Positions 1 through 8,883 of a stretch of 64,000 nucleotides of DNA are shown here, one piece after another (position 1 is the first letter of the stretch; every line of letters starts with the position of its first letter). The position numbers and the translations under genes were made by a program. The DNA comes from an uncultured bacterium (GTDB lineage: Bacteria; Bacteroidota; Bacteroidia; Bacteroidales; Muribaculaceae): NCBI GenBank assembly GCA_905214715.1, contig CAJMMT010000010.1, positions 1 through 64,000 on the forward strand. The letters run 5' to 3'. The notes below the pieces were generated by a model. It ran no database searches, was not told the origin of the DNA, and saw only the letters and a program-made list of their open reading frames with translations.

Positions 1-104
1 CGGCGGAATCCTTCAATGCAAAAATCAAAGCTTTCAGAACTCAGTTCCGCGGTGTTGGAGACATCAAATTCTTCATGTTCAGACTCGCAACACTATACTC
101 TTGA
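1..104 (+). CDS. transposase, C-terminal end only (ISAon1-like)
   Basis: The reading frame that begins at base 3 is open from the window edge and ends at TGA 102-104. Its last 33 residues contain the segments ESFNAKIKAFR, FRGVGD and KFFMFRLATLY. This is the pattern at the C-terminus of ISAon1/ISL3-type DDE transposases that are common in Bacteroidetes, so it is read as the end of an IS transposase whose body lies outside the window. Whether the complete gene is intact cannot be seen. The tandem 17-bp repeat just downstream probably belongs to the right end of the same element. Confidence 0.6.
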   Translation, partial: AESFNAKIKAFRTQFRGVGDIKFFMFRLATLYS

Positions 105-122
105 CAACTTCCCCACCCACCG

Positions 123-156
123 GGAATATCCGCTGACCCGGAATATCCGCTGACCC
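123..156. repeat. 17-bp tandem direct repeat, probable IS end
   Basis: Two exact, adjacent copies of GGAATATCCGCTGACCC (123-139 and 140-156) lie 18 bp after the transposase stop codon. Read from outside inward the sequence starts GGGGGTCAGCGGATATTCC. Position and form suggest the right terminus of the insertion sequence, but the left end is not in the window, so the inverted-repeat relationship is inferred. Confidence 0.5.
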
Positions 157-204
157 CCCATTTTCTAATTCTGTTGTGCAAATGTTGTGCAAATATGACA
201 AAAG

Positions 205-243
205 AAAATTGCAGTCAGCTGATTATCAGCTGACTGCAATTTT
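205..243 (-). terminator. terminator after tRNA-Gln
   Basis: A perfect 18-bp inverted repeat (205-222 with 226-243) has a 3-base loop. On the minus strand it follows the tRNA-Gln 3' end by a few bases and its distal arm runs into TTTTCTTTTG. This fits an intrinsic terminator for the tRNA transcript. Confidence 0.7.
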
Positions 244-249
244 AATGAG

Positions 250-320
250 TTGCCTTGGAAGGATTCGAACCCTCACTAAAGGTGCCAGAAACCTGCGTGC
301 TACCATTACACCACAAGGCA
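250..320 (-). tRNA. tRNA-Gln (anticodon CTG)
   Basis: Reading the minus strand, a 7-bp acceptor stem (TGCCTTG with CAAGGCA), a D-arm with GGTA, a 7-base anticodon loop TTCTGGC and a T-arm GAGGG-TTCGAAT-CCTTC fold into a cloverleaf. The anticodon at positions 34-36 is CTG, which decodes CAG. The base at 250 is the A discriminator; CCA is not encoded. The outermost anticodon-stem pair is a C-T mismatch. A minus-strand TAACTTTG promoter lies at 383-390. Confidence 0.9.
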
Positions 321-382
321 ATTTTATGTCTTTTTGCTTTGGAATCGCTCTTTTTCAAGAGGTCTTTTCCGTTTCAGCGATG

Positions 383-390
383 CAAAGTTA
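383..390 (-). promoter_or_regulatory. promoter -7 element for tRNA-Gln
   Basis: TAACTTTG on the minus strand matches the Bacteroidetes TAnnTTTG element and lies about 63 bp upstream of the mature tRNA 5' end. The rest of the 321-592 interval shows no gene. Confidence 0.5.
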
Positions 391-592
391 CTGCCATTTT
401 GCCGTTTCTCCAAATTTTTCGGCAAGTTTTTTTAAAGAATTTTTATCTTCATTTCTTATTTATCCGATCATCAATCGGTTACATTTCCAATTTAGATAAC
501 AATAGTAGTCTGCCCTACTCTCATTAAATACTTTCGTCCGGCATTTAGTCAACTTATCGCCACAAGGTTGCGGTTGTTTTTGAAATTATGGC

Positions 593-600
593 TAACTTTG
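593..600 (+). promoter_or_regulatory. promoter -7 element for the serine hydrolase gene
   Basis: TAACTTTG matches TAnnTTTG and a TTTTTG run about 15-20 bp upstream could be the -33 box. It overlaps codons that follow the upstream ATG at 588, which argues for the later start at 660. Confidence 0.5.
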
Positions 601-659
601 AATTTGTTTTTGCAGGTGTTCAAACGAAGTCGTTCAGACTTTATCTTGACCTACTCGCG

Positions 660-1961
660 ATGAGAAAAGAAGATTTCAGAATCCGCATAGCCTGCGTGTT
701 TTCTATCTGCGCGGCTATGGCTATAATCATAGAATTCGGTCTATGGCGAATGACCCGATCAAATGTCGGGAAAGAGAGCGCATCGGTGGCACGGAGCGCC
801 CCGGCCGGACGTCGCCTGACCAATGTCATGTCGGAAACGGCAGAACTGCATGCCATGGAAAACGAAATTGCCCGTTTCATGGGACGATGGGACATAAGAG
901 GCATGCAATTGGCGGTGGTACGTAACGATTCCCTACTCTATTCCAAAGGATTCGGATGGGCAGATGTCGAACAGAAAAGGACGATGGAGCCATACAACAT
1001 CATGCGTATCGCGTCGGCCTCGAAGCTTGTTACAGCCATTGGTATCATGAAATTAGTGGAACAAGGGAAGCTGACGCTCGACACTCCTGTGTTCGGGCCC
1101 AATGGCGTTCTTAACGACCGTTCATATACCGACGCCATGTGCAATCCTGTAATGGAGACCATAACCGTAGACCATCTGCTTCTGCATGAAGGTGGTTTCG
1201 GACTCGGAGCCGGAGACCCGATGTTCAACACCAAGGATATTATAGAAGCCAAGAACCTCAAGGCACCGCCTACCGACGAAGAACTGGTGAAGATTGTATT
1301 GGGCAGAAAGTTAGCTTTCACACCGGGGTACGGGCGCCGTTATTCCAATTTCGGCTACAAGTTGCTCTCCATGGTAATAGAGAAAGTCTCGGGACAGAAG
1401 TACTGGGATTTCATGAAGAGCGAGGTTCTCAATCCTGCGGGATGCTATGATTTCCGTCCGGCCACAAATTACTATACCGACCGTATGGCCGACGAGGTAA
1501 GATATTACGGACCAGACAGTGTGAAAGTCGAGGAGTACAACGGCAGCAAACGCATGGTAGACCGTGTGTATGGAGGCAGCAATGTGAACGGACTTGCCGG
1601 AGCCGGCGGATGGCTCACATCCGCTACAGATCTGGCCCGACTGGTGTCGGCTATCGACAAAAACCCGCGCCGGCCTGATGTTATCTCGTCCAGTTCCGTA
1701 GACAAGCTTACAGAACATGCGGAAGATGAGAAACGGGCCCGCGGATGGGTAGACTGCACCGCCGAGGGCAGATGGACCCGAACCGGAACATTGTCGTCAA
1801 CCCATGCCGTGATAGAACGTTTCCCAAACGGCGACTGCTGGGTGATACTGACAAACACCGGTGTATGGACCGGACACCGCTTTAACCGGGACTTGTCGCG
1901 GCTGATAGAAAACCTTCGAGGTAGGTATGCCTCTTCTTTCCCGAAGCGTGATCTGTTCTGA
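660..1961 (+). CDS. serine hydrolase, beta-lactamase/class C family, membrane anchored
   Basis: The 433-residue protein has one N-terminal hydrophobic segment (about residues 9-27) followed by a periplasmic domain of the beta-lactamase/D-Ala-D-Ala peptidase fold (PF00144 type). The catalytic SxxK is seen as S119-x-x-K122 in IASASKL, the second motif as Y228-S-N230, and RTG near the C-terminus sits where KTG/HTG is expected. Family members act as penicillin-binding-protein-like peptidases, esterases or beta-lactamases; the sequence does not say which. The ATG at 660 was chosen because an in-frame ATG at 588 falls inside the predicted promoter and would put 24 extra residues ahead of the signal anchor. 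It is followed by an RNA methyltransferase gene with its own promoter. Confidence 0.8.
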   Translation: MRKEDFRIRIACVFSICAAMAIIIEFGLWRMTRSNVGKESASVARSAPAGRRLTNVMSETAELHAMENEIARFMGRWDIRGMQLAVVRNDSLLYSKGFGWADVEQKRTMEPYNIMRIASASKLVTAIGIMKLVEQGKLTLDTPVFGPNGVLNDRSYTDAMCNPVMETITVDHLLLHEGGFGLGAGDPMFNTKDIIEAKNLKAPPTDEELVKIVLGRKLAFTPGYGRRYSNFGYKLLSMVIEKVSGQKYWDFMKSEVLNPAGCYDFRPATNYYTDRMADEVRYYGPDSVKVEEYNGSKRMVDRVYGGSNVNGLAGAGGWLTSATDLARLVSAIDKNPRRPDVISSSSVDKLTEHAEDEKRARGWVDCTAEGRWTRTGTLSSTHAVIERFPNGDCWVILTNTGVWTGHRFNRDLSRLIENLRGRYASSFPKRDLF

Positions 1962-1983
1962 TATCACTTATCCGATTTTTCAT

Positions 1984-1991
1984 TATATTTG
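1984..1991 (+). promoter_or_regulatory. promoter -7 element
   Basis: TATATTTG, 19 bp before the ATG at 2011, fits TAnnTTTG and supports that start over an in-frame ATG at 1927 that lies within the preceding gene. Confidence 0.55.
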
Positions 1992-2010
1992 CATAATACA
2001 CACCTTTCAT

Positions 2011-2805
2011 ATGCGCGACCCCGAATACATATCAAAAACAAAACTTGAAATATTTGCATCGCTCGACACGCCCAAGATGCGTCGCCGACGGGGTTTGTTT
2101 CCCGTGGAAGGTGTCAAATCGATTTCCGACATATCGGATGTCTTCAAGCTTGAGACATTGCTTGTAGATGCATCCGCATGGGATTTATCCGATGAGGAAA
2201 ATGCCCTTTACCAATTGGTAAGGAATGTCAGTATTGAAAAAACAAGGCTCATACGCGCTGCGGATATGAAACGCCTGTCGTCGTTCTCTACCCCACCTTC
2301 GGCGGTAGCCATATTCGCCATGCCGGAGGAACCCGAAAACGACGGGACTGAAAATCCGGAGCCGGGAAAGTTGTATCTTCTGCTCGACGGAGTCAGAGAC
2401 CCCGGGAACTTCGGCACAATAATACGCACCGCCGACTGGTTCGGGGTACACACGGTATTCGCATCTCACGACTGCGCCGATGTCTTCAACCAGAAAGTGA
2501 TACAAGCCACTATGGGTTCGTTAGCGCATGTCAAGATTGTATATACCGACCTGTCACGACTTGTAGCGGCCAATTCCGGGATACCTCTTTTCGGGACTCT
2601 GCTCGAAGGAGAGAACATTTATCATGCCGAACTACCCGCAGGAGGATTTATCGCCATGGGCAACGAAGGTAAAGGATTGTCGGAAGATATGCGCCGACTT
2701 GTGTCGAGACCGCTTACAATACCTCCGTTCGACAGCATACACGGTGAATCGCTCAACGTAGGAGCCGCCACAGCCGTGGTTCTCTCAGAATTCAGAAGAA
2801 GATAA
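2011..2805 (+). CDS. TrmH/SpoU family RNA 2'-O-methyltransferase
   Basis: The 264-residue protein is of the SPOUT class that transfers a methyl group from S-adenosylmethionine to a ribose 2'-OH in rRNA or tRNA. An N-terminal substrate-binding part (about 1-105) is followed by the SpoU domain with all three motifs: DGVRDPGNFGTIIRTADWFG (motif 1), GNEGKGLS (motif 2) and SLNVGAATAV (motif 3), which form the trefoil knot that binds SAM. Size is typical for the family. The exact RNA target cannot be told from sequence. radA starts 4 bp after the stop, so the two genes are probably co-transcribed. Confidence 0.88.
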   Translation: MRDPEYISKTKLEIFASLDTPKMRRRRGLFPVEGVKSISDISDVFKLETLLVDASAWDLSDEENALYQLVRNVSIEKTRLIRAADMKRLSSFSTPPSAVAIFAMPEEPENDGTENPEPGKLYLLLDGVRDPGNFGTIIRTADWFGVHTVFASHDCADVFNQKVIQATMGSLAHVKIVYTDLSRLVAANSGIPLFGTLLEGENIYHAELPAGGFIAMGNEGKGLSEDMRRLVSRPLTIPPFDSIHGESLNVGAATAVVLSEFRRR

Positions 2806-2809
2806 AACA

Positions 2810-4177
2810 ATGGCCACCAAGACTAAAACAGTATACTTCTGCTCCAGCTGCGGCAATGAGTCGCCGAAATGGCTGGGTAAATGCCCTGCCTGCGGCGAAT
2901 GGAACACATTCGTCGAAGAGAAGGTAACCACCGGCAAAGGGGTCGCTCCCAAAGGAGGACTCGTTACTTCCACATCACGTCCGGTAAAGCTTTCGGAAAT
3001 CGAACCTTCCGAGGAGCCCAGGATACACATGCCGTCGGAAGAGCTCAACCGAGTATTAGGCGGAGGACTCGTGGCCGGAAGCCTCACCTTGCTGGGAGGC
3101 GAGCCGGGCATAGGCAAATCGACATTGCTTCTGCAGAATATTCTATCCATACGCAACCGCCGTATCCTCTATGTATCGGGCGAGGAAAGCACCCAGCAGC
3201 TGAAGCTGCGTGCCGACAGACTCGGAAAAGTGGCCGACAACACATATATCCTATGCGAAACATCCCTTGAGCGCATTTTCACCCACATCGAGAACATGAA
3301 GCCGGAACTGCTTGTAATCGACTCGATACAGACCATAGCATCTTCGGAAATAGAATCTACCGCCGGAAGCGTGAGTCAGGTCAGGGAGTGCGCCGCATCA
3401 CTTCTGCGCTATGCGAAGGAATCGGGAGTCCCGGTGATTCTTGTCGGACATATAAACAAAGACGGGGCGATAGCCGGTCCTAAAGTGCTCGAACACATAG
3501 TAGATACTGTAGTGCAGTTCGAAGGAGACCGTCAATATCTGTATCGTATATTGCGCAGTATCAAGAACCGTTTCGGGTCTACTACCGAGATAGGTATCTA
3601 CGAGATGGTGGAGAAAGGTCTGCGCGAGGTCAGGAACCCGTCGGAGATGCTGCTTTCCGATCATCTCGAAGGGGAAATGAGCGGGCGTGCCATAGCCGTT
3701 GCGACAGAAGGAGCGCGACCTTTCCTTGTGGAAGTGCAGGCCCTGGTCTCGAGTGCCGCATACGGCACTCCGCAGCGCAGCGTTACCGGCTTTGACCAAC
3801 GGCGCCTCAACATGCTTCTGGCCGTTCTCGAGAAAAGGGCCAAATTCCGGTTGGGGCAGAAGGATGTATTCCTCAACATAGCCGGGGGTCTAAAGATCCA
3901 AGACCCTGCGCTTGATATGGCGGTGGTGGTAGCCGTAATGTCTTCCAACTTCGACATCACCATACCCTCGGGCGCGGCATTCATAGGCGAAGTCGGACTA
4001 AGCGGCGAGATAAGGACCGTTACGCGCATAGACCAGAGGGCAGCCGAAGCGGCGAAGTTAGGGTTCAATACCATCTATGTTCCAAAGGGGAATTTCAAGG
4101 GGACACCGAAAAAAATGAAAGCCGATATAATCGAAGTCGGCAAGATTGACGAACTGTTCAGAAAAATATTCGAATGA
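2810..4177 (+). CDS. radA: DNA repair protein RadA (Sms)
   Basis: RadA is a hexameric DnaB-like ATPase that drives branch migration of recombination intermediates. The 455-residue protein shows the N-terminal zinc finger (C11, C14, C25, C28), a RecA-like core with Walker A GEPGIGKST (97-105), the family-specific KNRFGST motif (about residue 250) and a C-terminal Lon-protease-like domain that contains the SGAAFIGEVGLSGEIR segment. Length is standard. It sits 4 bp after the SpoU methyltransferase gene and its stop overlaps the start of the efflux adaptor gene by ATGA, so the three appear translationally linked although the functions are unrelated. Confidence 0.95.
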   Translation: MATKTKTVYFCSSCGNESPKWLGKCPACGEWNTFVEEKVTTGKGVAPKGGLVTSTSRPVKLSEIEPSEEPRIHMPSEELNRVLGGGLVAGSLTLLGGEPGIGKSTLLLQNILSIRNRRILYVSGEESTQQLKLRADRLGKVADNTYILCETSLERIFTHIENMKPELLVIDSIQTIASSEIESTAGSVSQVRECAASLLRYAKESGVPVILVGHINKDGAIAGPKVLEHIVDTVVQFEGDRQYLYRILRSIKNRFGSTTEIGIYEMVEKGLREVRNPSEMLLSDHLEGEMSGRAIAVATEGARPFLVEVQALVSSAAYGTPQRSVTGFDQRRLNMLLAVLEKRAKFRLGQKDVFLNIAGGLKIQDPALDMAVVVAVMSSNFDITIPSGAAFIGEVGLSGEIRTVTRIDQRAAEAAKLGFNTIYVPKGNFKGTPKKMKADIIEVGKIDELFRKIFE

Positions 4178-5697
4178 AAAAACTCAGGATATACCGGACC
4201 ATTTTTGCCGTTACGATCGCGGCTGCCGTAGGCATGGCATCTTGCGGCCATGGCAATCAACAAAACGAAGAGCAGGAACACAAGCACGACGAAGTGCTCT
4301 ATCTTACCGCATATGGAGAACGCTATGAAATTTTCGCGGAGGCCGACCCTTTATGTATTGGCAAGAAAAGCCATGTCATAACCCATATAACTATGCTTGA
4401 GAATTTCAAGCCTATGGGCGAAGGCAAGGTTACGGCTACGCTTAGTGTGGGAGGCAAAAATGTGTCGCAGACCATTGACAAGACGCATAATCCCGGCATA
4501 TATGAGTTCTTCCTCACTCCACCTGCGACAGGCAACGCCACACTTACCTTACGGATAGAATCTCCGGCCGGCAACGCCACGCAAACCACATCAGGTCTTA
4601 CGGTTTACGATGACGAACACGAAGCCTACCAGGCCGCCGCCAAAGCTGAGCCTCATGTCAGCAACGGAGCCGCTTTCAGCAAAGAGATGAGCTGGAAAAT
4701 AGATTTCTCGACCGATGAAGCCACCTTACGGCCTTTCGGCGACATCATCAACGTTACGGGACGCATAGAGCCGTCGGCCGGCGATGTGCAGACAATCGTT
4801 GCCCGCGCTTCGGGAACAGTACATTTCGCTCAGCCTTCTCTGACCGTAGGAGGCGCGGTATCATCGGGCGAGACATTGTTCCGCGTCAATCCGGAAGTCA
4901 TGGCTGACGGCAGCCTGAAGGTGAGGCTGCGTCAGGCCGAGAGTGATTTCAAAGCGGCACGGGATGCATATCAGCGGGGTCTGAAACTGAAAGAAGAGGG
5001 ACTCGCCGCCGAAGCCGAGATACTGCAACTGAGAAATGCCTACGAAACGGCGGAAGCCAACTACCGTCATCTCAGCGGTAATTTCAGTGGCGGAAACACC
5101 GCTTCCGCATCCCCTATGGCCGGCTTCATAACATCGGTAGATGTGGTCAACGGCCAATATGTTGAAGCGGGACAACCGCTCGCCACCGTTGCCCGCAACC
5201 GTGATTTATTCGTAAAAGCCGATGTTCCCGTACGCTACATAAAACGCTTATCCGGAATCGCCTCCGCGACTCTCCGCCCTATGAACAGCGATGAATATGT
5301 AGAGGTAACAGCCGACGGAGGCGGTATTGTATCGGTAGGTAAAGGCGTTACGGAAGGTACACAGATGGTACCGGTAACTTTCCGTCTGCCCAAACGGGCA
5401 TCGCTGATTCCCGGAGAATTCGTAGACATGCGCATACGTACCTACGGAGGCGACGAAGCGCTGACCGTTCCGTCTGACGCTCTGATAGAGCAACAGGGCG
5501 CGTGGTTCGTATATGTGCAGGTCCATCCCGCATACTTCGAGAAACGGAGCGTCAGACCCGGACGTTCCGACGGCCTCTATACCGAGATCCTTTCAGGTAT
5601 AAAGGAGGGGGAGAGAGTCGTAGGCAAAGGTGCCGTAATGGTTAAACTCGCTCAGGCGTCAGGTGCGCTCGACGCCCATGCCGGACACGTCCACTAA
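4174..5697 (+). CDS. RND efflux periplasmic adaptor, lipoprotein, with extra N-terminal domain
   Basis: The 507-residue protein is a membrane-fusion (HlyD/CzcB-type) adaptor linking an inner-membrane RND pump to an outer-membrane channel. A signal sequence ends in the lipobox GMASC, so it is probably a lipoprotein. Residues about 35-155 form an additional beta-rich domain (segments VLYLTAYGERYEIF and VTATLSV) ahead of the usual lipoyl/hairpin/beta-barrel body; the lipoyl half sites flank a helical hairpin near residues 250-310. The start overlaps the radA stop by ATGA. The pump gene follows 13 bp later. No outer-membrane TolC-like gene follows. The substrate is not determinable; the partner pump resembles the CzcA/CusA heavy-metal branch. 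Confidence 0.85.
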   Translation: MKKLRIYRTIFAVTIAAAVGMASCGHGNQQNEEQEHKHDEVLYLTAYGERYEIFAEADPLCIGKKSHVITHITMLENFKPMGEGKVTATLSVGGKNVSQTIDKTHNPGIYEFFLTPPATGNATLTLRIESPAGNATQTTSGLTVYDDEHEAYQAAAKAEPHVSNGAAFSKEMSWKIDFSTDEATLRPFGDIINVTGRIEPSAGDVQTIVARASGTVHFAQPSLTVGGAVSSGETLFRVNPEVMADGSLKVRLRQAESDFKAARDAYQRGLKLKEEGLAAEAEILQLRNAYETAEANYRHLSGNFSGGNTASASPMAGFITSVDVVNGQYVEAGQPLATVARNRDLFVKADVPVRYIKRLSGIASATLRPMNSDEYVEVTADGGGIVSVGKGVTEGTQMVPVTFRLPKRASLIPGEFVDMRIRTYGGDEALTVPSDALIEQQGAWFVYVQVHPAYFEKRSVRPGRSDGLYTEILSGIKEGERVVGKGAVMVKLAQASGALDAHAGHVH

Positions 5698-5710
5698 CAA
5701 GGCCCGAGGT

Positions 5711-8700
5711 ATGAAATTCATAGACAATATCATAAGCTTTTCCCTACGCAACACTCTTCTGATTATCCTTGGAGCGGTGTTGCTGATAGGCGGTGGCATC
5801 TGGACCTCGCGCCAGATGGACATAGATGTATTTCCCGACCTTACCGCCCCCACTGTGGTGATCATGACCGATGCCAAAGGGATGGCCACAGAAGAGATAG
5901 AACGGTTGGTAACCTACCCTATAGAAACTGCCGTGAACGGCGCCACCGACGTACGGCGCGTGCGCTCGGCCTCTCTGCCGGGAGTATCGTTCGTATGGGT
6001 CGAGTTCGACTGGGGTGCCGATGTTTTCAAGGCGCGTCAGATTGTGAGCGAGAAGATGGTTACGCTCGGCGAGTCGTTGCCTGAAGGTGTTACTCCGGTG
6101 CTCGCTCCGCAATCGAGTGTGATGGGAGAGATCCTGTTCGTCGGTCTGCAATCAGACACTACTTCGATGGCGGACTTGCGTACACTGGCCGACTGGACGG
6201 TAAAGCCTGCGGTCCTCGCCACAGGAGGCGTGTCGCAGGTTACGGTAATCGGTGGGGATTACAAGCAGTATCAGATCATAGCCGACCCCGTACGCATGGC
6301 CGCCATGGGAGTTACTATGTCTGAGATCGATGCCGTAGGACGCAGTTTCAGCGACAATTCATCGGGAGGAGTGATACGGAGCCACGGCAATGAATATTCA
6401 CTCGTAGGATTGGCCCGCACATCGGATCTTGAAGACCTGCGCAACAGTCTCGTGAAGATGAACGGAGACAAGCCGGTTACCCTCGCCGATGTGGCCGAGG
6501 TCCGCACCGGAAGCGCTATAAAGATGGGCCATGCCTCTCGCAACGCACAGCCGGCCGTCATCCTCTCCATCTCGAAGCAACCCAATATCAACACTCTCGA
6601 GGTTACCGAAAAAATAGAAGCCAATCTCAAGGAGATAGCCAAAACCCTTCCGTCTGACGTGAAACTCGACACGCGCATATTCCGCCAGGCAGATTTCATA
6701 GAGACTTCGGTAAGCAACGTAGGACGGGCGCTTATAGAGGGCGCGGTTTTTGTAATAATAGTGCTGTTCCTGTTCTTGAACAGTTTCCGTACTACCGTTA
6801 TCTCCATTATAGCCATACCGCTGTCGCTTCTGGGGACCATGATAATACTCCACCTTATGGGAATGAACATAAACACCATGACCTTAGGTGGCATGTGTAT
6901 CGCCATCGGCTCGCTTGTAGATGACGCGATAATAGACGTGGAGAACGTATATAAGAGACTGCGACAGAATCATGCGTTGCCCAAAGAGGAGCGACGCTCC
7001 ATATTCAACGTGGTCTTCGAGGCCTCGAAAGAGATCCGCGCATCTATCCTCAACGCCACTTTCATCATTATCGTGGCCTTCATCCCACTGTTTTTCCTGT
7101 CGGGGATGGAGGGAAGAATGCTAAAACCGTTGGGAACGGCTTACATAGTATCGTTGTTCATGTCGCTTATAGTGGCCATGACTGTTACCCCTCTGCTTTC
7201 CAAATTGCTTCTGTCGTCTGACAAATATCTGGAACGCAACCGCAAGGAGGGATGGGTATCGAGAAAGCTGTCGGGACTGTATGCACGTTCGCTCGCGTGG
7301 ACATTCAACCACCGTAAAATTGTCGTAGCCGCTACAGGAATAGTTCTGGGGCTGTCGCTGGCCTTATGCTTTACCATGGGCCAGAGTTTCCTGCCTGAGT
7401 TCAACGAGGGCTCGGCGACTATCTCCGCCGTAGCCAGCCCCGGGGTATCGCTCGATGTCAACAATGAGCTCGGTAATCTGATGGAACGTGAATTGCTGGA
7501 GATACCGGAGGTTACCTCCACTTCCCGTCGCACGGGCCGCGGCGAGCTCGATGAGCACTCGCAGATGACCAATTCCGCCGAAATCGATGTAAACTTCCGA
7601 CTTGCGGACCGTAGCAAAGAGGAGGTCTTCGCCGACATACGACACCGGCTGGCCGGCATTCCCGGTATAGCCGCTACGATCGGGCAGCCCTTAGGCCATC
7701 GTATCGACCACATGCTGTCGGGCACGAGGGCCAATATCGCCATAAAGATTTTCGGTCCGGATCTGCCGGAGCTGTTTATGACCGGCAACCGCATAAAGGA
7801 TGCCATCGAGGATATACCGGGTCTGGTGGACGTGGCTGTCGAGCAACAGACCGAAACACCCCAGATTCAGATAAGAGCCAATCGCCCTGCATTGGCGAGA
7901 AACGGTATCACCATCGGCGAATTCAATGATTTCGTAGAGCGGGCCTTCTCCGGCGAGAAGATAGGGGAAATCTACGAAGGACAACGCAGCTTCGATGTGG
8001 TGGTGCGCCTTGACGAACGTTATGCCACTCCCGAAAGCATAGGCGACGCGCTTATCGACACCGGTAACGGTACGAAGGTACCTCTTTCGGAAGTCGCGGA
8101 GATTGTATCGGCTACCGGCCCCAATTCAATCAGCCGCGAGAATGTGCAGCGCAAGATTGTCGTATCGGCAAATGTTTCGGGACGCGATATGGCCGGTGTG
8201 GTAGCCGACATAAAGCAGGCCGTAAACGACAAGATAAAACTCGCCGAGGGTTATCGTATCGAGTATGGAGGTCAGTTTGAAAACGCGCGGAAAGCCACCC
8301 GCACTCTCGTGCTTACTACCATAGCCGCTCTGCTGGTGATATTCCTTCTGCTTTACGGCGAGTTCGCCAACCTTACCTTGGCACTTATAATCCTGGTGAG
8401 CCTTCCCTTCGCACTTATCGGCGGGGTGTTGGCCGTCTATCTGAGTTCAGGCATAGTCAGCATTCCGGCCATAATCGGGTTCATAACGCTATTCGGAGTG
8501 GCTGTGAGAAACGGAATACTGTTAGTTTCCAAATACCGCCAGCTACATGCCAAGGAAACCGACATACGCAAAGTTGTTACCGCAGGTTCGGCCGACCGTC
8601 TGAATCCAATTCTGATGACTGCTCTGACCTCGGCTTTAGCACTGATACCTTTGGTAATAGCCTCAGACAAACCGGGCAACGAGATACAATCGCCGATGGC

Positions 8701-8797
8701 GGTGGTTGTACTCGGAGGGCTGTTGACCTCCACCCTACTGAACCTATACCTGATGCCGCTAATCTACGAATGGTACGCAAAAAAGAAGAGCCGGTAA
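5711..8797 (+). CDS. RND efflux permease, CzcA/CusA-like
   Basis: The 1028-residue inner-membrane transporter has the duplicated RND layout: TM1 near residues 10-30, a large periplasmic loop, TM2-6 (about 330-540), a second loop and TM8-12 near the end. The TM4 segment reads IGSLVDDAIIDVEN, matching the proton-relay aspartate region of heavy-metal-type RND pumps (CzcA DFGxIVDGAVVMVEN), and the protein matches the usual length of about 1030. The ATG at 5711 is preferred because the in-frame ATG at 5663 would overlap the adaptor gene and add 16 hydrophilic residues ahead of TM1. A divalent or monovalent metal cation is a plausible substrate by family, unproven here. Confidence 0.87.
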   Translation: MKFIDNIISFSLRNTLLIILGAVLLIGGGIWTSRQMDIDVFPDLTAPTVVIMTDAKGMATEEIERLVTYPIETAVNGATDVRRVRSASLPGVSFVWVEFDWGADVFKARQIVSEKMVTLGESLPEGVTPVLAPQSSVMGEILFVGLQSDTTSMADLRTLADWTVKPAVLATGGVSQVTVIGGDYKQYQIIADPVRMAAMGVTMSEIDAVGRSFSDNSSGGVIRSHGNEYSLVGLARTSDLEDLRNSLVKMNGDKPVTLADVAEVRTGSAIKMGHASRNAQPAVILSISKQPNINTLEVTEKIEANLKEIAKTLPSDVKLDTRIFRQADFIETSVSNVGRALIEGAVFVIIVLFLFLNSFRTTVISIIAIPLSLLGTMIILHLMGMNINTMTLGGMCIAIGSLVDDAIIDVENVYKRLRQNHALPKEERRSIFNVVFEASKEIRASILNATFIIIVAFIPLFFLSGMEGRMLKPLGTAYIVSLFMSLIVAMTVTPLLSKLLLSSDKYLERNRKEGWVSRKLSGLYARSLAWTFNHRKIVVAATGIVLGLSLALCFTMGQSFLPEFNEGSATISAVASPGVSLDVNNELGNLMERELLEIPEVTSTSRRTGRGELDEHSQMTNSAEIDVNFRLADRSKEEVFADIRHRLAGIPGIAATIGQPLGHRIDHMLSGTRANIAIKIFGPDLPELFMTGNRIKDAIEDIPGLVDVAVEQQTETPQIQIRANRPALARNGITIGEFNDFVERAFSGEKIGEIYEGQRSFDVVVRLDERYATPESIGDALIDTGNGTKVPLSEVAEIVSATGPNSISRENVQRKIVVSANVSGRDMAGVVADIKQAVNDKIKLAEGYRIEYGGQFENARKATRTLVLTTIAALLVIFLLLYGEFANLTLALIILVSLPFALIGGVLAVYLSSGIVSIPAIIGFITLFGVAVRNGILLVSKYRQLHAKETDIRKVVTAGSADRLNPILMTALTSALALIPLVIASDKPGNEIQSPMAVVVLGGLLTSTLLNLYLMPLIYEWYAKKKSR

Positions 8798-8815
8798 CCC
8801 CCCGGCTCTTCTTTT
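8783..8815 (+). terminator. terminator after RND pump gene
   Basis: A 12-bp perfect stem (8783-8794 with 8802-8813) followed by TTC-T rich sequence. The pump stop codon TAA (8795-8797) lies in the loop. The structure could also serve the convergent minus-strand gene that ends at 8884. Confidence 0.7.
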
Positions 8816-8883
8816 CTTGCTCTTTCCGCATTTCTACTTTCCAGCTATTTCCGTTCTATTTCGATTGCAGATTAACCGGCGGT

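Noticed and set aside
588..659. Upstream ATG start for the serine hydrolase
   Set aside because: It lies within a TAACTTTG promoter element and adds residues with no family support before the membrane anchor.
5663..5710. Earlier ATG for the RND pump
   Set aside because: It overlaps the adaptor gene and adds 16 hydrophilic residues before TM1.
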